In this document: positions 9,598-18,389 of the stretch, piece by piece
Layout: each line of letters starts with the position of its first letter
How positions within the stretch are numbered: the stretch's first letter is position 1
Assembly: GCF_009296315.1 (NCBI RefSeq)
Contig: NZ_WHLY01000001.1
Coordinates: 124,001-188,000, forward strand
DNA: 64,000 nucleotides
Reading direction: 5' to 3'
Origin: Salmonirosea aquatica
GTDB lineage: Bacteria; Bacteroidota; Bacteroidia; Cytophagales; Spirosomataceae
Position numbers and translations under genes: made by a program
The notes under the pieces: model-generated
What the model was told of the DNA's origin: nothing
The model's database searches: none
Seen by the model: only the letters and a program-made list of their open reading frames with translations

Positions 9598-11124
9598 TCA
9601 GTAACCCTCATTTTGGGAATAGACCGACGTCGTCAAGTCAATCTGATTTTGAGGTATAGGTAACAACACATGGTGTTCTTTCAAATTGGTTAGCACGGCC
9701 GGATCGCCGTATTTACGAACGCGTTCGAGTAGTTTACCCGTCCGTACCAGATCAGCCCGGCGATTCACCTCCCCGGCGAGCTCACGGGAGCGTTCATCCA
9801 GAATCAGATCAAGGGTAAGTGCGGATGAGCTGATCAGAAAATCAACTCCGGGTTTTGCGGCCCGTCGCCTGATTTCATTGAAATACACTGCGGCCTCATC
9901 GGGTTTTCCAGCCATGAGCAATGCCTCGGCCGCGATAAGGTAGGTCTCCCCCAGGCGGAATACCAGAAAATCTTTATTGCCCCGGGTTTCGTTGGGCGAC
10001 AAGCGCGAAGGATCCTGAAACTTTTTCAGGGCCCAGTGGAACTCCGGCTTTCCCCGCCAGCTTTCATCAATCGGATCGCCCAGTTTTTTTCCTGCCGGCA
10101 ACGAAGCCGGATTGTTGTAAAAGTAATCTTCGAACCTCCGCCAGACATGCCACCGCTGATCCTTATCCTTTTCGAACAAATTCATTAAATGGGTGGTGGG
10201 AGAAAAGCGGGTGAACGGCCGACCCCATTCCAGGGTACGTTGCATGCCTTGCACATCACTGTACGAATTGGTAAACCAGGTATGCGATTGATTCCCCGCT
10301 CCGGAATTCAGTAAATCATTTTCATATTGAATCGACCAGATGATTTCAGAGTTGATCTGATTGTCCACCTCAAAAATACTCACATAATCGTCCTGCAACT
10401 CGTAGACCCCTGATTCAATTACCTTTTTGGCATAATCCGCTGCGGCTGTCCAATTTTTCAATACCAGGTGTATTTTCGCCAGCTGATGACGGGCTGCCCC
10501 TTTTGTTACCCGTCCAAAATCATTCGTGGTAGAGGGCAGATTGGCCTCCGCAAAAGTCAGGTCCTCGAGAATTTGCCCGTACACATCTTCGCGGGTATTC
10601 CGCTCATAATCTGTTTGCAGACCAATGGTCGGTTCGGTGAGCAGACTGATTTCTCCAAAATACTGGACAAGATAAAAGTAGGCATGTGCCCGAATGAAGC
10701 GTACTTCCGCCAGGAGCTGATTTTTTGCCTCCTGATTCATGGAAACGTTTTCTTCACTTGCCAACACGACATTGGCCGTATTGATGGTCTTATATAAAGA
10801 CTGCCATACAAAAGCTGTTTCGCCCATGCTGGAATTGAACGTGGCATCATATTTCACAATATGCGCCCCGGCTACATTTTTACCCGTCAGGAACTCATCG
10901 GTTCCCATAAGCGCTAAAAAAAGGGGACCTTGATTCTCGCCATACACAGAGCGCAGGCTGGCGTATACGGCATTAACTCCCTGAGTCAGTCCGGCTTCAC
11001 TGGTATAAAAACTGGCGGGATTGAGAACCGAGACCGGGTTTTCCTTCAAAAAAGACCCCGTACAGGAGAATGTCGTAGCAACCAGGATAACCGGAACCAG
11101 GTATTTTTTCAGGTATGTTTTCAT
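9598..11124 (-). CDS. SusD/RagB-family nutrient-binding outer membrane lipoprotein
   Basis: 508 residues with a lipobox at Cys 21 (VATTFSCTGSF). The N-terminal SusD-like domain (ASFYTSEAGLTQGVNAVYASLR, AEVRFIRAHAYFYLVQYFG with the TPR-type helices) and the C-terminal RagB signature (FRLGETYLIAAEALLMAGKPDEAAVYFNEIRRRA, ILDERSRELAGEVNRRADLVRTGKL) are complete. It works as the lid of the SusC transporter encoded 21 bases upstream. The ligand is unknown. Confidence 0.95.
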   Translation of the reverse strand: MKTYLKKYLVPVILVATTFSCTGSFLKENPVSVLNPASFYTSEAGLTQGVNAVYASLRSVYGENQGPLFLALMGTDEFLTGKNVAGAHIVKYDATFNSSMGETAFVWQSLYKTINTANVVLASEENVSMNQEAKNQLLAEVRFIRAHAYFYLVQYFGEISLLTEPTIGLQTDYERNTREDVYGQILEDLTFAEANLPSTTNDFGRVTKGAARHQLAKIHLVLKNWTAAADYAKKVIESGVYELQDDYVSIFEVDNQINSEIIWSIQYENDLLNSGAGNQSHTWFTNSYSDVQGMQRTLEWGRPFTRFSPTTHLMNLFEKDKDQRWHVWRRFEDYFYNNPASLPAGKKLGDPIDESWRGKPEFHWALKKFQDPSRLSPNETRGNKDFLVFRLGETYLIAAEALLMAGKPDEAAVYFNEIRRRAAKPGVDFLISSSALTLDLILDERSRELAGEVNRRADLVRTGKLLERVRKYGDPAVLTNLKEHHVLLPIPQNQIDLTTSVYSQNEGY

Positions 11125-11145
11125 CTTTTAATCTGTCAGGTTATT

Positions 11146-14100
11146 TTACAAGGTAATGTTCACTCCCAGCAAAGCCAGTTTGGTCGACGGGTAGGAGTTT
11201 ACCGACGAGCCTGCTTCGGTATCCCACCCTTTGAAGCTGGTGAAATTAAGCGGATTGTTGAGCGTAGCGTACACCCGAAGTGACTGCATGCCCAGTCTGC
11301 TGATAAGCGTCTTGCCGAAATCATGCGAAAGCGTTACCGTCCTGAGCCGTACGTAAGAGCCGTCCACGTAGCCTAAGGCGTTTAGATCGGGGTTATTGTT
11401 TCCAATGGGCAGTGGTTTGGGATAGCGGGCTCCGGTGTTCTCGGGCGTCCAGTAGTCGATGAACTGGGGAATGTTAAAGCGGGAATTGAGCTCTCCCAGA
11501 TTGCCGGCGTAAATGGCACTGTTAATCAGGAAGTTTTGACGGGTATAGACAAAGAATGAGAAGTTCCATCCCTTATAGCTGAACGTATTGGTCATGCCAC
11601 CCGTCCATTTCGGAAACGGAGACCCCAGAATAGTGCGATCGTCGGCATTGATGCGGCCATCAGCGTTGAGGTCCTCCACCCTGATTTGTCCCACGGTACG
11701 GCCATAGCTTTTGGCTTCTTCGGCCTGCTCCTGCTGCCAGATACCCTGGTAGCGTGTATCAAAGTACACTTGAATGGGCTGTCCGATGAACCAGCGGTTG
11801 CCAATGTCGTTTTTATTATCGCCCAATAGCCGGACGATTTCGTTCCGGTTTGCCGAAAAATTGAGATCACTAACCCACTTAAAGCCCGAAGTCAAATCCA
11901 GGTTTACCGTTTGCAGAGTCAGTTCAATGCCTTGGTTCCGGGTAGCGCCTATGTTGGAAATAATGGTAGAGTAGCCCGAGGTCGGGGGCAGCGATTGGCT
12001 CAGGAGTAGGTCGTCAGTACTGGTACGGTAATATTCCAGTGCCCCCGAAAGCCGGTTGTTCACCAAGCCAAAATCCAGCCCCGCGTTGAATTGCCGGGTT
12101 GTCTCCCATTTCAGGTCAGGGCTTGGCAGACTGCCCGGCCCGAATCCCTGGGCGGGATTAGAACCAAAAAGGTACGAGGAGCGCGTAAGTGCCCCGATCG
12201 TCTGGTAGGGCGAAATGGCCGTGTTGCCTACGGTACCGTAGCTTACACGCATTTTCAAATCCGACAGCCAGGAAGCAGAAGGCATCCAACTTTCCTCAAT
12301 GAGACGCCAGGCAAAGGCCGCCGAGGGGAAGAAACCGAATTTGTTCCGATCGCCAAAGCGGGAGGATCCATCCAGGCGTGCGGCAAGTGTGAACAGGTAT
12401 TTGTCCCGGAATCCATAGTTTGCCCGAGCCATGTAAGAAAGTAGCCTCCAGTCCTCAAAGCCCGTGTCGAATCCTTTTATGGTTCCACTGGACAACTTCT
12501 GCCATTCTACCTGGTCGGTGGGGAACCCCTGTGCGCTAACGCGGGTATAGGTGTATTTGCGGTTTTGAATACTGTGTACCAGCGTCACATCCAGCTTATG
12601 TGTTTCAGCAATAGCTTTGGTATAACGCAGGATGTTCTCAAGTGTGTAGGAGTACGAATCGGCCCGGTTGCTCTGCCCTTCGTCCAGAGCGCCTTTTTTG
12701 GCGTTTGTTTCCGATCCGATGTACACACCGTTGTTCTCAAACGATAAATCGGGGCCAAAGTTAAAGCGATATGTAAAACCTTTGCCCAGCGTAAGTTCGG
12801 CGTACAAACTCGCGAATATGCGGTTTTCCCAGGTTTTGTTGATGTTGTTGGCAATATCCGTCAGGGGATTGACCACCAGTTGCTCACTCTGGGTAGGGTA
12901 CAGCAGCAGGTTCCCCTGCTCATCGCGCACATCCCCCAAAGGACTGATCTGCGAGGCGGCTATGAGCGCATTGCCCACGTCCACGCGATTGGTGAGGTTC
13001 CGGGTCAGCAACGATGACACCCCCATCCTGATCCGCTTGTTGATTTCGTGGTCAAGGTTGATCCGGAGCGACCCCCTGGAAAAGTCAGAGGGAGCAATGA
13101 TCCCCTTCTGCTGAAGGTAGTTGAAGGAAACCAGGAACCTGGTTTTTTCACTCCCCCCGGATAGGCTGATCTGGTGATTCTGCTGCGGGGCATTCATTGA
13201 CAGCAACAGATCCTGCCAGTTCACCGACCGACCATTCTCAAAGTTGGCAATTTCCTCAGGTGCCAGAATCGTATTCAAATCAGTACGGTTCTGGGCGGTT
13301 TTTCTGAAATTCACGAAATCATCCGCGTTAAGTACGTTCACCTGGTTGAGGATGTTCTGCACCCCGTAGTAGGAGTCTATGCTGACGGTGGTTTTGCCGG
13401 CGCTGCCTCGCTTGGTTGTAATTAGAACCACCCCGTTGGCTGCCCTGGAACCATAAATAGCGGCCGAAGAGGCATCTTTTAATACTTCTATCGACTGAAT
13501 GTCATTGGGGCTTATTTGATTCAATCCCCCATCAAACGGAATGCCGTCCACCACGTAGAGAGGATCATTTCCCGCCTGAATCGATCGTTGTCCGCGCACC
13601 CGCACGGTCATGCCCGACCCCGGCGCGTTGCCCGCCGCTACCACGTCAACTCCGGCCGCCTGGCCCTGTAATACCTGTTCGGTAGAAACTACCGGAACAG
13701 CTTTCACCTTGTCAGCCGAAATTTTTGATATTGCTCCTGTCACGTCACTCTTACGCTGGGTACCGTACCCCACCACAACTACCTCTAACAATGCCTTTAT
13801 ATCCGGCTGCAGGCTTATTTGCAGGCGGGTGCTGCTGCCAACGACTTTCTCCTGGGAAACATACCCGAGAAAGCTGAACACAAGTACACTTGCCTCGTTA
13901 GTGACCGCAAGGCTGAATTCCCCTTCGGCATTTGTGATGGTTCCGTTTGTTGTGCCGCGCTCCTTTACGCTCACGCCCGGAATCCCGGTGCTGTCTTCCC
14001 CAAGCACCTGGCCCGAAACCTCTACTGCGGACGAATAAAAATTGCTTATGGCAGACCTTGGTGACGCCAACGCTCGAAAGCCCAGAAGGAGGATGCATGC

Positions 14101-14157
14101 CGCAAGTAGCAGACCTCCAAATAGTGCTCTGTTTGCTGATACCGGGTAGTTTTTCAT
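11146..14157 (-). CDS. SusC/RagA-family TonB-dependent outer membrane transporter
   Basis: 1003 residues. After a signal sequence (to about residue 40) comes a carboxypeptidase-regulatory-like domain (VSGQVLGEDSTGIPGVSVK, about 45-125). Then follow the TonB-dependent plug (EVVVVGYGTQRKSDVTGAISKISADKVK, IRGQRSIQAGNDPLYVVDGI, SIEVLKDASSAAIYGSRAANGVVLITTK) and a long beta barrel ending in an aromatic/hydrophobic strand (LALLGVNITL). It forms the import channel with the SusD protein downstream. Transcription probably starts near 14263, below the -7 element at 14270-14277, with a leader of about 105 bases. Confidence 0.96.
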   Translation of the reverse strand: MKNYPVSANRALFGGLLLAACILLLGFRALASPRSAISNFYSSAVEVSGQVLGEDSTGIPGVSVKERGTTNGTITNAEGEFSLAVTNEASVLVFSFLGYVSQEKVVGSSTRLQISLQPDIKALLEVVVVGYGTQRKSDVTGAISKISADKVKAVPVVSTEQVLQGQAAGVDVVAAGNAPGSGMTVRVRGQRSIQAGNDPLYVVDGIPFDGGLNQISPNDIQSIEVLKDASSAAIYGSRAANGVVLITTKRGSAGKTTVSIDSYYGVQNILNQVNVLNADDFVNFRKTAQNRTDLNTILAPEEIANFENGRSVNWQDLLLSMNAPQQNHQISLSGGSEKTRFLVSFNYLQQKGIIAPSDFSRGSLRINLDHEINKRIRMGVSSLLTRNLTNRVDVGNALIAASQISPLGDVRDEQGNLLLYPTQSEQLVVNPLTDIANNINKTWENRIFASLYAELTLGKGFTYRFNFGPDLSFENNGVYIGSETNAKKGALDEGQSNRADSYSYTLENILRYTKAIAETHKLDVTLVHSIQNRKYTYTRVSAQGFPTDQVEWQKLSSGTIKGFDTGFEDWRLLSYMARANYGFRDKYLFTLAARLDGSSRFGDRNKFGFFPSAAFAWRLIEESWMPSASWLSDLKMRVSYGTVGNTAISPYQTIGALTRSSYLFGSNPAQGFGPGSLPSPDLKWETTRQFNAGLDFGLVNNRLSGALEYYRTSTDDLLLSQSLPPTSGYSTIISNIGATRNQGIELTLQTVNLDLTSGFKWVSDLNFSANRNEIVRLLGDNKNDIGNRWFIGQPIQVYFDTRYQGIWQQEQAEEAKSYGRTVGQIRVEDLNADGRINADDRTILGSPFPKWTGGMTNTFSYKGWNFSFFVYTRQNFLINSAIYAGNLGELNSRFNIPQFIDYWTPENTGARYPKPLPIGNNNPDLNALGYVDGSYVRLRTVTLSHDFGKTLISRLGMQSLRVYATLNNPLNFTSFKGWDTEAGSSVNSYPSTKLALLGVNITL

Positions 14158-14269
14158 ACCAATGCATTTGTTTAGAGTAGTTAGGATTAGTGATCCGCCA
14201 CCTAAAACTAAGCTTAAAAATACTTGTACTTAAACTAAATATTTTTGACTTTAACCTAGATGACAAGTG

Positions 14270-14336
14270 CAAAGGTACTTTTTGAAGAATTGGGCGAAGT
14301 GAAGTGAATTAGCCAATAATTAAAGTATTCTAGCAA
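14270..14336 (-). promoter_or_regulatory. Promoter of the SusC unit: -7 element plus 24-bp upstream element
   Basis: On the minus strand 14270-14277 reads TACCTTTG, a full TAnnTTTG match. No -33 TTG is present. Instead, 35 bases further upstream lies a 24-bp element (14313-14336; minus strand begins TTGCTAGAATACTTTAA). It matches 21 of 24 bases of the element at 18098-18121, which stands at the identical distance from an identical -7 element. This looks like an activator-dependent promoter. The remaining bases of the 14158-14536 gap show no gene. Confidence 0.75.
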
Positions 14337-14536
14337 AAAGATAGCTTGATTTCATGATACTATGTTAATATAAACCCAAAAAAAGCGATTGACTACAGTT
14401 TGATTGAAATGCGCTATGGGTTGGTCGTTAAATCAGGATGTAGCCAAAAGCTTTACCCAAAAGAAAATGCGCCAAGAGTATGGACATGACAAAGGGATAG
14501 GCATTCCGTGACTATATCCAGAAATTGCCGGCAGCT

Positions 14537-15031
14537 TTAGGGTTCATGGCTTCCCATTCCCTCCCATTCCTTTGCTGAAAAGTTTATGTCTTCGGCCGAC
14601 TGAATCAGGCCCAGTGAGATGTCGTGGCGGCCTCCCTCGTATGGGGTTGTCAGCCAGGTATGCAGCATGTCTTGCGCCTCATACAGTCCGATACAACGGC
14701 CGCCGAAGCATAATATATTGGAGTTATTGTGGGCGGCGGTCATTCTTGCCTGATAGGATGTGGTACACAAAGCAGCCCTGATGCCCTTGAATTTATTCGC
14801 AAAAATACTCATGCCAATACCCGTGGTACAAAGTAGAACTCCGCGAGCACTCGGTACGGATCGTACGGCTTTTACCACCTTTTCGGCGTAGTACGGATAT
14901 CTTACAATGTCTTCTGAATGGCATCCGAAATCCTGAACCTCGTAATCCTGCCCAATGAGGTAGTCGATCAGCAGGGCTTTCAGGGTGTAGCCTCCGTGAT
15001 CGCAGCCCAGGTAGATTTTTGGTTTTTCCAT
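14537..15031 (-). CDS. RpiB/LacA/LacB-family sugar-phosphate isomerase
   Basis: About 164 residues from the ATG at 15031 (an ATG four codons earlier, 15043, is also possible). It carries the family marks in order: GCDHGGYTLK near the N-terminus, the catalytic-Cys loop LLCTTGIGMSIFANK, the active-site segment AHNNSNILCFGGRCIG, and a longer acidic C-terminal tail. Members interconvert ribose-5-P and ribulose-5-P or related C4/C5/C6 aldo/keto phosphates. It ends unit one (SDR - MFS - TIM barrel - RpiB), so it probably handles the last phosphorylated intermediate. No sugar kinase is present in the unit, so phosphorylation must come from elsewhere. Confidence 0.9.
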   Translation of the reverse strand: MEKPKIYLGCDHGGYTLKALLIDYLIGQDYEVQDFGCHSEDIVRYPYYAEKVVKAVRSVPSARGVLLCTTGIGMSIFANKFKGIRAALCTTSYQARMTAAHNNSNILCFGGRCIGLYEAQDMLHTWLTTPYEGGRHDISLGLIQSAEDINFSAKEWEGMGSHEP

Positions 15032-15064
15032 AGGTGAAATCAATTTTTAAACATGTCGTAAGAA

Positions 15065-15937
15065 TTAGCGGTATCCCAAGGGTTTGGCCATGGGGCTGTC
15101 TACCCATCTTTCGCTGGATTTTCGGTTGAAGGTGTCAATCAACGGCAGGAGGTACTCAGCGGTTTGTCGGGCTGCCTGATCGGGATCTGGTAGGGGCAGT
15201 ATTTCGGCCGATACCCAACCGTCGTATTCTGCTTCCAGCAGCGCCTCGAAGATAGCCGGGAAATCCAGGTGTCCCTGACCTGGTGCCAGGCGATTGGAGT
15301 CTGCCAGATGGATGTACCTGACATGGTCAATATGTCGGGCAAGTTCAGGACCGATTGCACGGTCCTCAATGTTCATGTGAAAAACATCGGGCATGAGCAT
15401 CATATTGAACCGATTCACTTTTTGCATTAGCCCAACACCTTCTTCCACATTGTTCACAAAATCAATCTCGTAGCGGTTGACGGGTTCCAGAATCAGCGTC
15501 ACCTGCCGGGGGGCCGCATAGTCACACAGTTCCTGGGCCATTTCAATGAACAGGTTCTCTGCTTCGGCCCGTGGGGCTTCCCCGATTTGCCCGCGTACCC
15601 GGCCAATATTGACCAGCCCTCCGAAATTTTCCGCCAAGTCAATCAATTCCTTGAAAACTTTCCGTACCTGTTGCCTTTTTTCGATCCTTGGGTCGGTAAA
15701 CATCAGTCCGTCGTCGGCGTATACCTGCCCCGTGGAGATGCATGAAATTTCCATCTGGTGCTCCTCCAGGAGGGTTTGCATGCGTAGGGGATCAATTTCT
15801 TCGGCCCGCTTCAGTGCCAGCTCCACGCCTTTAAAGCCCAGGGTTGCAGCCTTGGGTATGCACAGTTCGAAACCGCGGTACACGACAAAGGCAGAAGGCC
15901 GCGCGTGGGTGTCGGCAATGGCAATTGATAATTTCAT
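15065..15937 (-). CDS. Sugar phosphate isomerase/epimerase-like TIM-barrel protein
   Basis: 290 residues of the xylose-isomerase-like/AP-endonuclease-2 barrel fold. Visible conserved segments include GFKGVELAL, the metal-binding Glu in VTLILEPVNRYE, PDVFHMNIEDR, and HVRYIHLADSNRLAPGQGHLDF with the typical D-x-x-R-x-x-P-G-x-G pattern, then GWVSAEILPLPDPDQAA. Such enzymes isomerise or epimerise free or phosphorylated keto sugars (tagatose/psicose epimerase and hydroxypyruvate isomerase relatives). It lies 11 bases from the MFS gene and 33 from the RpiB gene, so it belongs to one catabolic operon. Confidence 0.9.
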   Translation of the reverse strand: MKLSIAIADTHARPSAFVVYRGFELCIPKAATLGFKGVELALKRAEEIDPLRMQTLLEEHQMEISCISTGQVYADDGLMFTDPRIEKRQQVRKVFKELIDLAENFGGLVNIGRVRGQIGEAPRAEAENLFIEMAQELCDYAAPRQVTLILEPVNRYEIDFVNNVEEGVGLMQKVNRFNMMLMPDVFHMNIEDRAIGPELARHIDHVRYIHLADSNRLAPGQGHLDFPAIFEALLEAEYDGWVSAEILPLPDPDQAARQTAEYLLPLIDTFNRKSSERWVDSPMAKPLGYR

Positions 15938-15948
15938 CGCATTCAGGA

Positions 15949-17214
15949 TTAAATAGTAGCAAGATCATTTCGAACAAATTTGTCTTTCTTAAGCAGCAAA
16001 AGCACCAGGATAAAGCCCAAAGGATGCAGCATACCCGCAATTATAAAAGCGGGTCCATAACCAGACTCACCGATGACGTGCCCGATCAGTACACTGAACA
16101 ACATGGCCCCGTAGGTCACGAGGCAGCCCATCAGTCCTGTGACAGTGCCCACTGCTTGTGAGGGGAAAAGGTCGGTTACCAAGGTTTGGGCGATGGTAGA
16201 ATACAGCTGGTGACCCAGCATGGCCATACTGAAAAACACAATGGCCCAAGGTAATGACACGCTTGTGATCAGCAGCGAAGCAGGCAATAGAGCCGCGGCC
16301 AACCCCAGCGGGATTTTGCGGGAAACGGCCAGCGAAACGTTTCTTTGTAGCAGAAAACTGCTTAGCCAGCCACCCAGTAAACTACCTATTCCCGCAAAAG
16401 CATAGGGAATCCAGGCATAAAGCCCGATGCTCACAATGTCCAAGCCCCGTACGTCATTAAGATATTTGGGTAGCCAAAAAATGAAAAAGTACCAGGCCGA
16501 ATCGGGAAAAATCTTAACTAGTATGACCGTCCAGACATCCCGATTATTGAAGTAGCTAAGCCAGGAGGGTTGGGGTTTTCCTACCCCCGCGGAACTTTGA
16601 CCGTTATTGATGTAGTCCTTTTCAGCCGAAGAGGAATACCGACTATTTGAGGGCAGACTGTACATTCTGTACCAAAGCACCACCCAACCCAAACCCAGCA
16701 AGCCCGATAGGATAAAGGTCCAGCGCCAGTTCGCCAGCGAAATTATCGCGGCAAGCAGGGGAGGGGCCATTACAGCCCCCAGACTCGAACCCGCATTGAA
16801 AATCCCAAAAGCAATTGAGCGTTCCCGCTGCGGAAACCATTCAGAAACCACCTTCGCCGAGGCCGGAAAACCGCCCCCCTCCCCCAGGCCCAGCAGAAAG
16901 CGAGCCAGCCCAAGTCCGGTGACACTGGAAACCAGCCCATGGATGATATTGGCGGCTGACCACCACAGAATCATCACCGCGTAGCCCATTTTGGAACCCA
17001 GCAAATCAATGGTTCTTCCGCCTACGGCGTACATGGTACCATAGGCGAAAAGAAACAAACTGTTGATCAGTCCGTATTCAAAATCACTGATTTCAATGGT
17101 TTTCCGGATTTCTCCGATTGCAATTGGCAGATTTTGCCTGTCAAGATAATTAATCGCCGTGGCTGTTGCAATCAGCGCGCAAACCCACCAGCGATAATTG
17201 TTCAGCGGCTTCAA
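15949..17214 (-). CDS. MFS transporter, hexuronate/sugar-acid (ACS/ExuT-like) type
   Basis: 421 residues with about twelve membrane segments. The N-terminus WWVCALIATATAINYLDRQNLPIA carries the N-Y-x-D-R motif of the anion:cation symporter branch. Other family marks are LLGLGEGGGFPASAKVVSEWFP and IFNAGSSLGAVMAPPLLA. Relatives import hexuronates, galactonate and other sugar acids with protons. It overlaps nothing but is only one base from the SDR gene, so coordinated expression is certain. It suggests that the substrate entering the cytoplasm is a sugar acid, which would pair with the gluconate-5-dehydrogenase-like SDR. Confidence 0.9.
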   Translation of the reverse strand: MKPLNNYRWWVCALIATATAINYLDRQNLPIAIGEIRKTIEISDFEYGLINSLFLFAYGTMYAVGGRTIDLLGSKMGYAVMILWWSAANIIHGLVSSVTGLGLARFLLGLGEGGGFPASAKVVSEWFPQRERSIAFGIFNAGSSLGAVMAPPLLAAIISLANWRWTFILSGLLGLGWVVLWYRMYSLPSNSRYSSSAEKDYINNGQSSAGVGKPQPSWLSYFNNRDVWTVILVKIFPDSAWYFFIFWLPKYLNDVRGLDIVSIGLYAWIPYAFAGIGSLLGGWLSSFLLQRNVSLAVSRKIPLGLAAALLPASLLITSVSLPWAIVFFSMAMLGHQLYSTIAQTLVTDLFPSQAVGTVTGLMGCLVTYGAMLFSVLIGHVIGESGYGPAFIIAGMLHPLGFILVLLLLKKDKFVRNDLATI

Positions 17215-17215
17215 A

Positions 17216-18019
17216 TTAATCTTTTGGTTTTACCGTATTAAAGGGTTTTCCGAAAGTAGTAACCAAACCGCCATCCACATAAATCAATTGTCCGTTGACA
17301 AAATCCGACGCGGCAGAAGCCAGAAAGATTGTTGTCCCCACGAGATCGGCAGGCGCACCCCAGCGACCGGCGGGCGTACGACTGAGGATGTAGTCGTTCA
17401 AAGGATTATCGGGCGTACGGTAATCGGCGTTGATAGGGGTAGCTATATACCCCGGGGCAAGCCCGTTGACTTGAATATTATACCCTGCCCACTCGGTTGC
17501 CAGATTTCGCGTCAGCATTTTCAGTCCGCCTTTTGCAGCCGAGTAAGCCACCACCGTATCACGTCCCAGCTCACTCATGAGGGAGCAAATATTGATGATC
17601 TTTCCGCCGCGCCGGCCGATCATCTGCCGCCCAACGGCCTGAGCCACCATGAAAGGAGCAGTCAGATTTGTTAGGATTACTGCATCCCAATCCGAAAGTG
17701 TCAGGTTTTCAGCCGGATTACGTCTAATGATCCCCGCATTATTAATCAAAATGTCCAATGGCCCGTGTGTGGCTTCAATACTTGCTACGGCATCCAAGAC
17801 TTCGGCCTCATTCGTGACGTCAAATGCATATCCATGTGCGTCTACTCCCTCGCTGAGTAATTTCTGAACGGCTGCATGAAGGGTGTCCGGCCGACGGGCA
17901 CTCAGAATTACCCGCGCTCCGGCAAGCCCCAGCCCCCGGCTCAGCGCTAGTCCAATCCCTTGACTCGCTCCGGTAATGAGAGCCGTTTTACCGGCCAGGT
18001 CAAACAACTGTAAAGACAT
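17216..18019 (-). CDS. SDR-family oxidoreductase, gluconate 5-dehydrogenase/KduD-like
   Basis: About 267 residues with a classical Rossmann fold: dinucleotide motif ITGASQGIGLA, NNAG motif ILINNAGIIRR, catalytic Ser in INICSLMSE, and the Y-x-x-x-K pair in AYSAAKGGLKM. The C-terminus FVNGQLIYVDGG is typical. The R-R-N-P after NNAG and the overall pattern resemble gluconate-5- and 2-deoxy-gluconate-3-dehydrogenases. I chose the ATG at 18019 (MSLQLFDLAGK) because the -7 element at 18055-18062 would leave the upstream ATG at 18040 with only about eight leader bases. It is the first gene of the four-gene unit. Confidence 0.9.
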   Translation of the reverse strand: MSLQLFDLAGKTALITGASQGIGLALSRGLGLAGARVILSARRPDTLHAAVQKLLSEGVDAHGYAFDVTNEAEVLDAVASIEATHGPLDILINNAGIIRRNPAENLTLSDWDAVILTNLTAPFMVAQAVGRQMIGRRGGKIINICSLMSELGRDTVVAYSAAKGGLKMLTRNLATEWAGYNIQVNGLAPGYIATPINADYRTPDNPLNDYILSRTPAGRWGAPADLVGTTIFLASAASDFVNGQLIYVDGGLVTTFGKPFNTVKPKD

Positions 18020-18054
18020 GTTTTCATAAGAAAAATACAATACACTGTCAGGAG

Positions 18055-18121
18055 CAAAGGTAATTCACATACGACCACCTGGGTTTGGCACATTTATCCA
18101 AAACTTAAAGTATTTTAGCAA
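18055..18121 (-). promoter_or_regulatory. Promoter of the SDR unit: -7 element plus 24-bp upstream element
   Basis: The minus strand has TACCTTTG at 18055-18062 and, after 35 bases, a 24-bp element at 18098-18121 (minus strand TTGCTAAAATACTTTAAG, then TTTTGG). Sequence and spacing repeat those of the SusC promoter at 14270-14336. No -33 TTG is visible, so an activator is probably required. The remaining bases to 18389 show no gene. Confidence 0.75.
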
Positions 18122-18389
18122 TTTTTTACACTAGTTAATGTGGATACGGTACTTCGGTTATAAAGTTTATAGTTTAAATAGCTGCCAGGCTTTGAAAAAA
18201 TGCTGGGTTTATCCTAAGGCAAAAGCAATGGGTCAAGGACCTGAATGCCCTTTGCATTCATTGCTGAGGGGCATTTTCTATCAGGTGGTAATGCTTCACT
18301 TTCAGCACTTCTTCTATGAATTTGCGTAGTACCTTGTTAGTTGCTCGCCCAGCCGGATTGTGACTATTTCCAGGCCAATCCCGGATTTT

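Noticed and set aside
18138-18329. 63-codon plus-strand ORF and a short minus-strand protein-like piece (VKHYHLIENAPQQ) in the gap after the SDR unit
   Set aside because: Could be a transposase tail, but it is too short and interrupted by a stop to assign.
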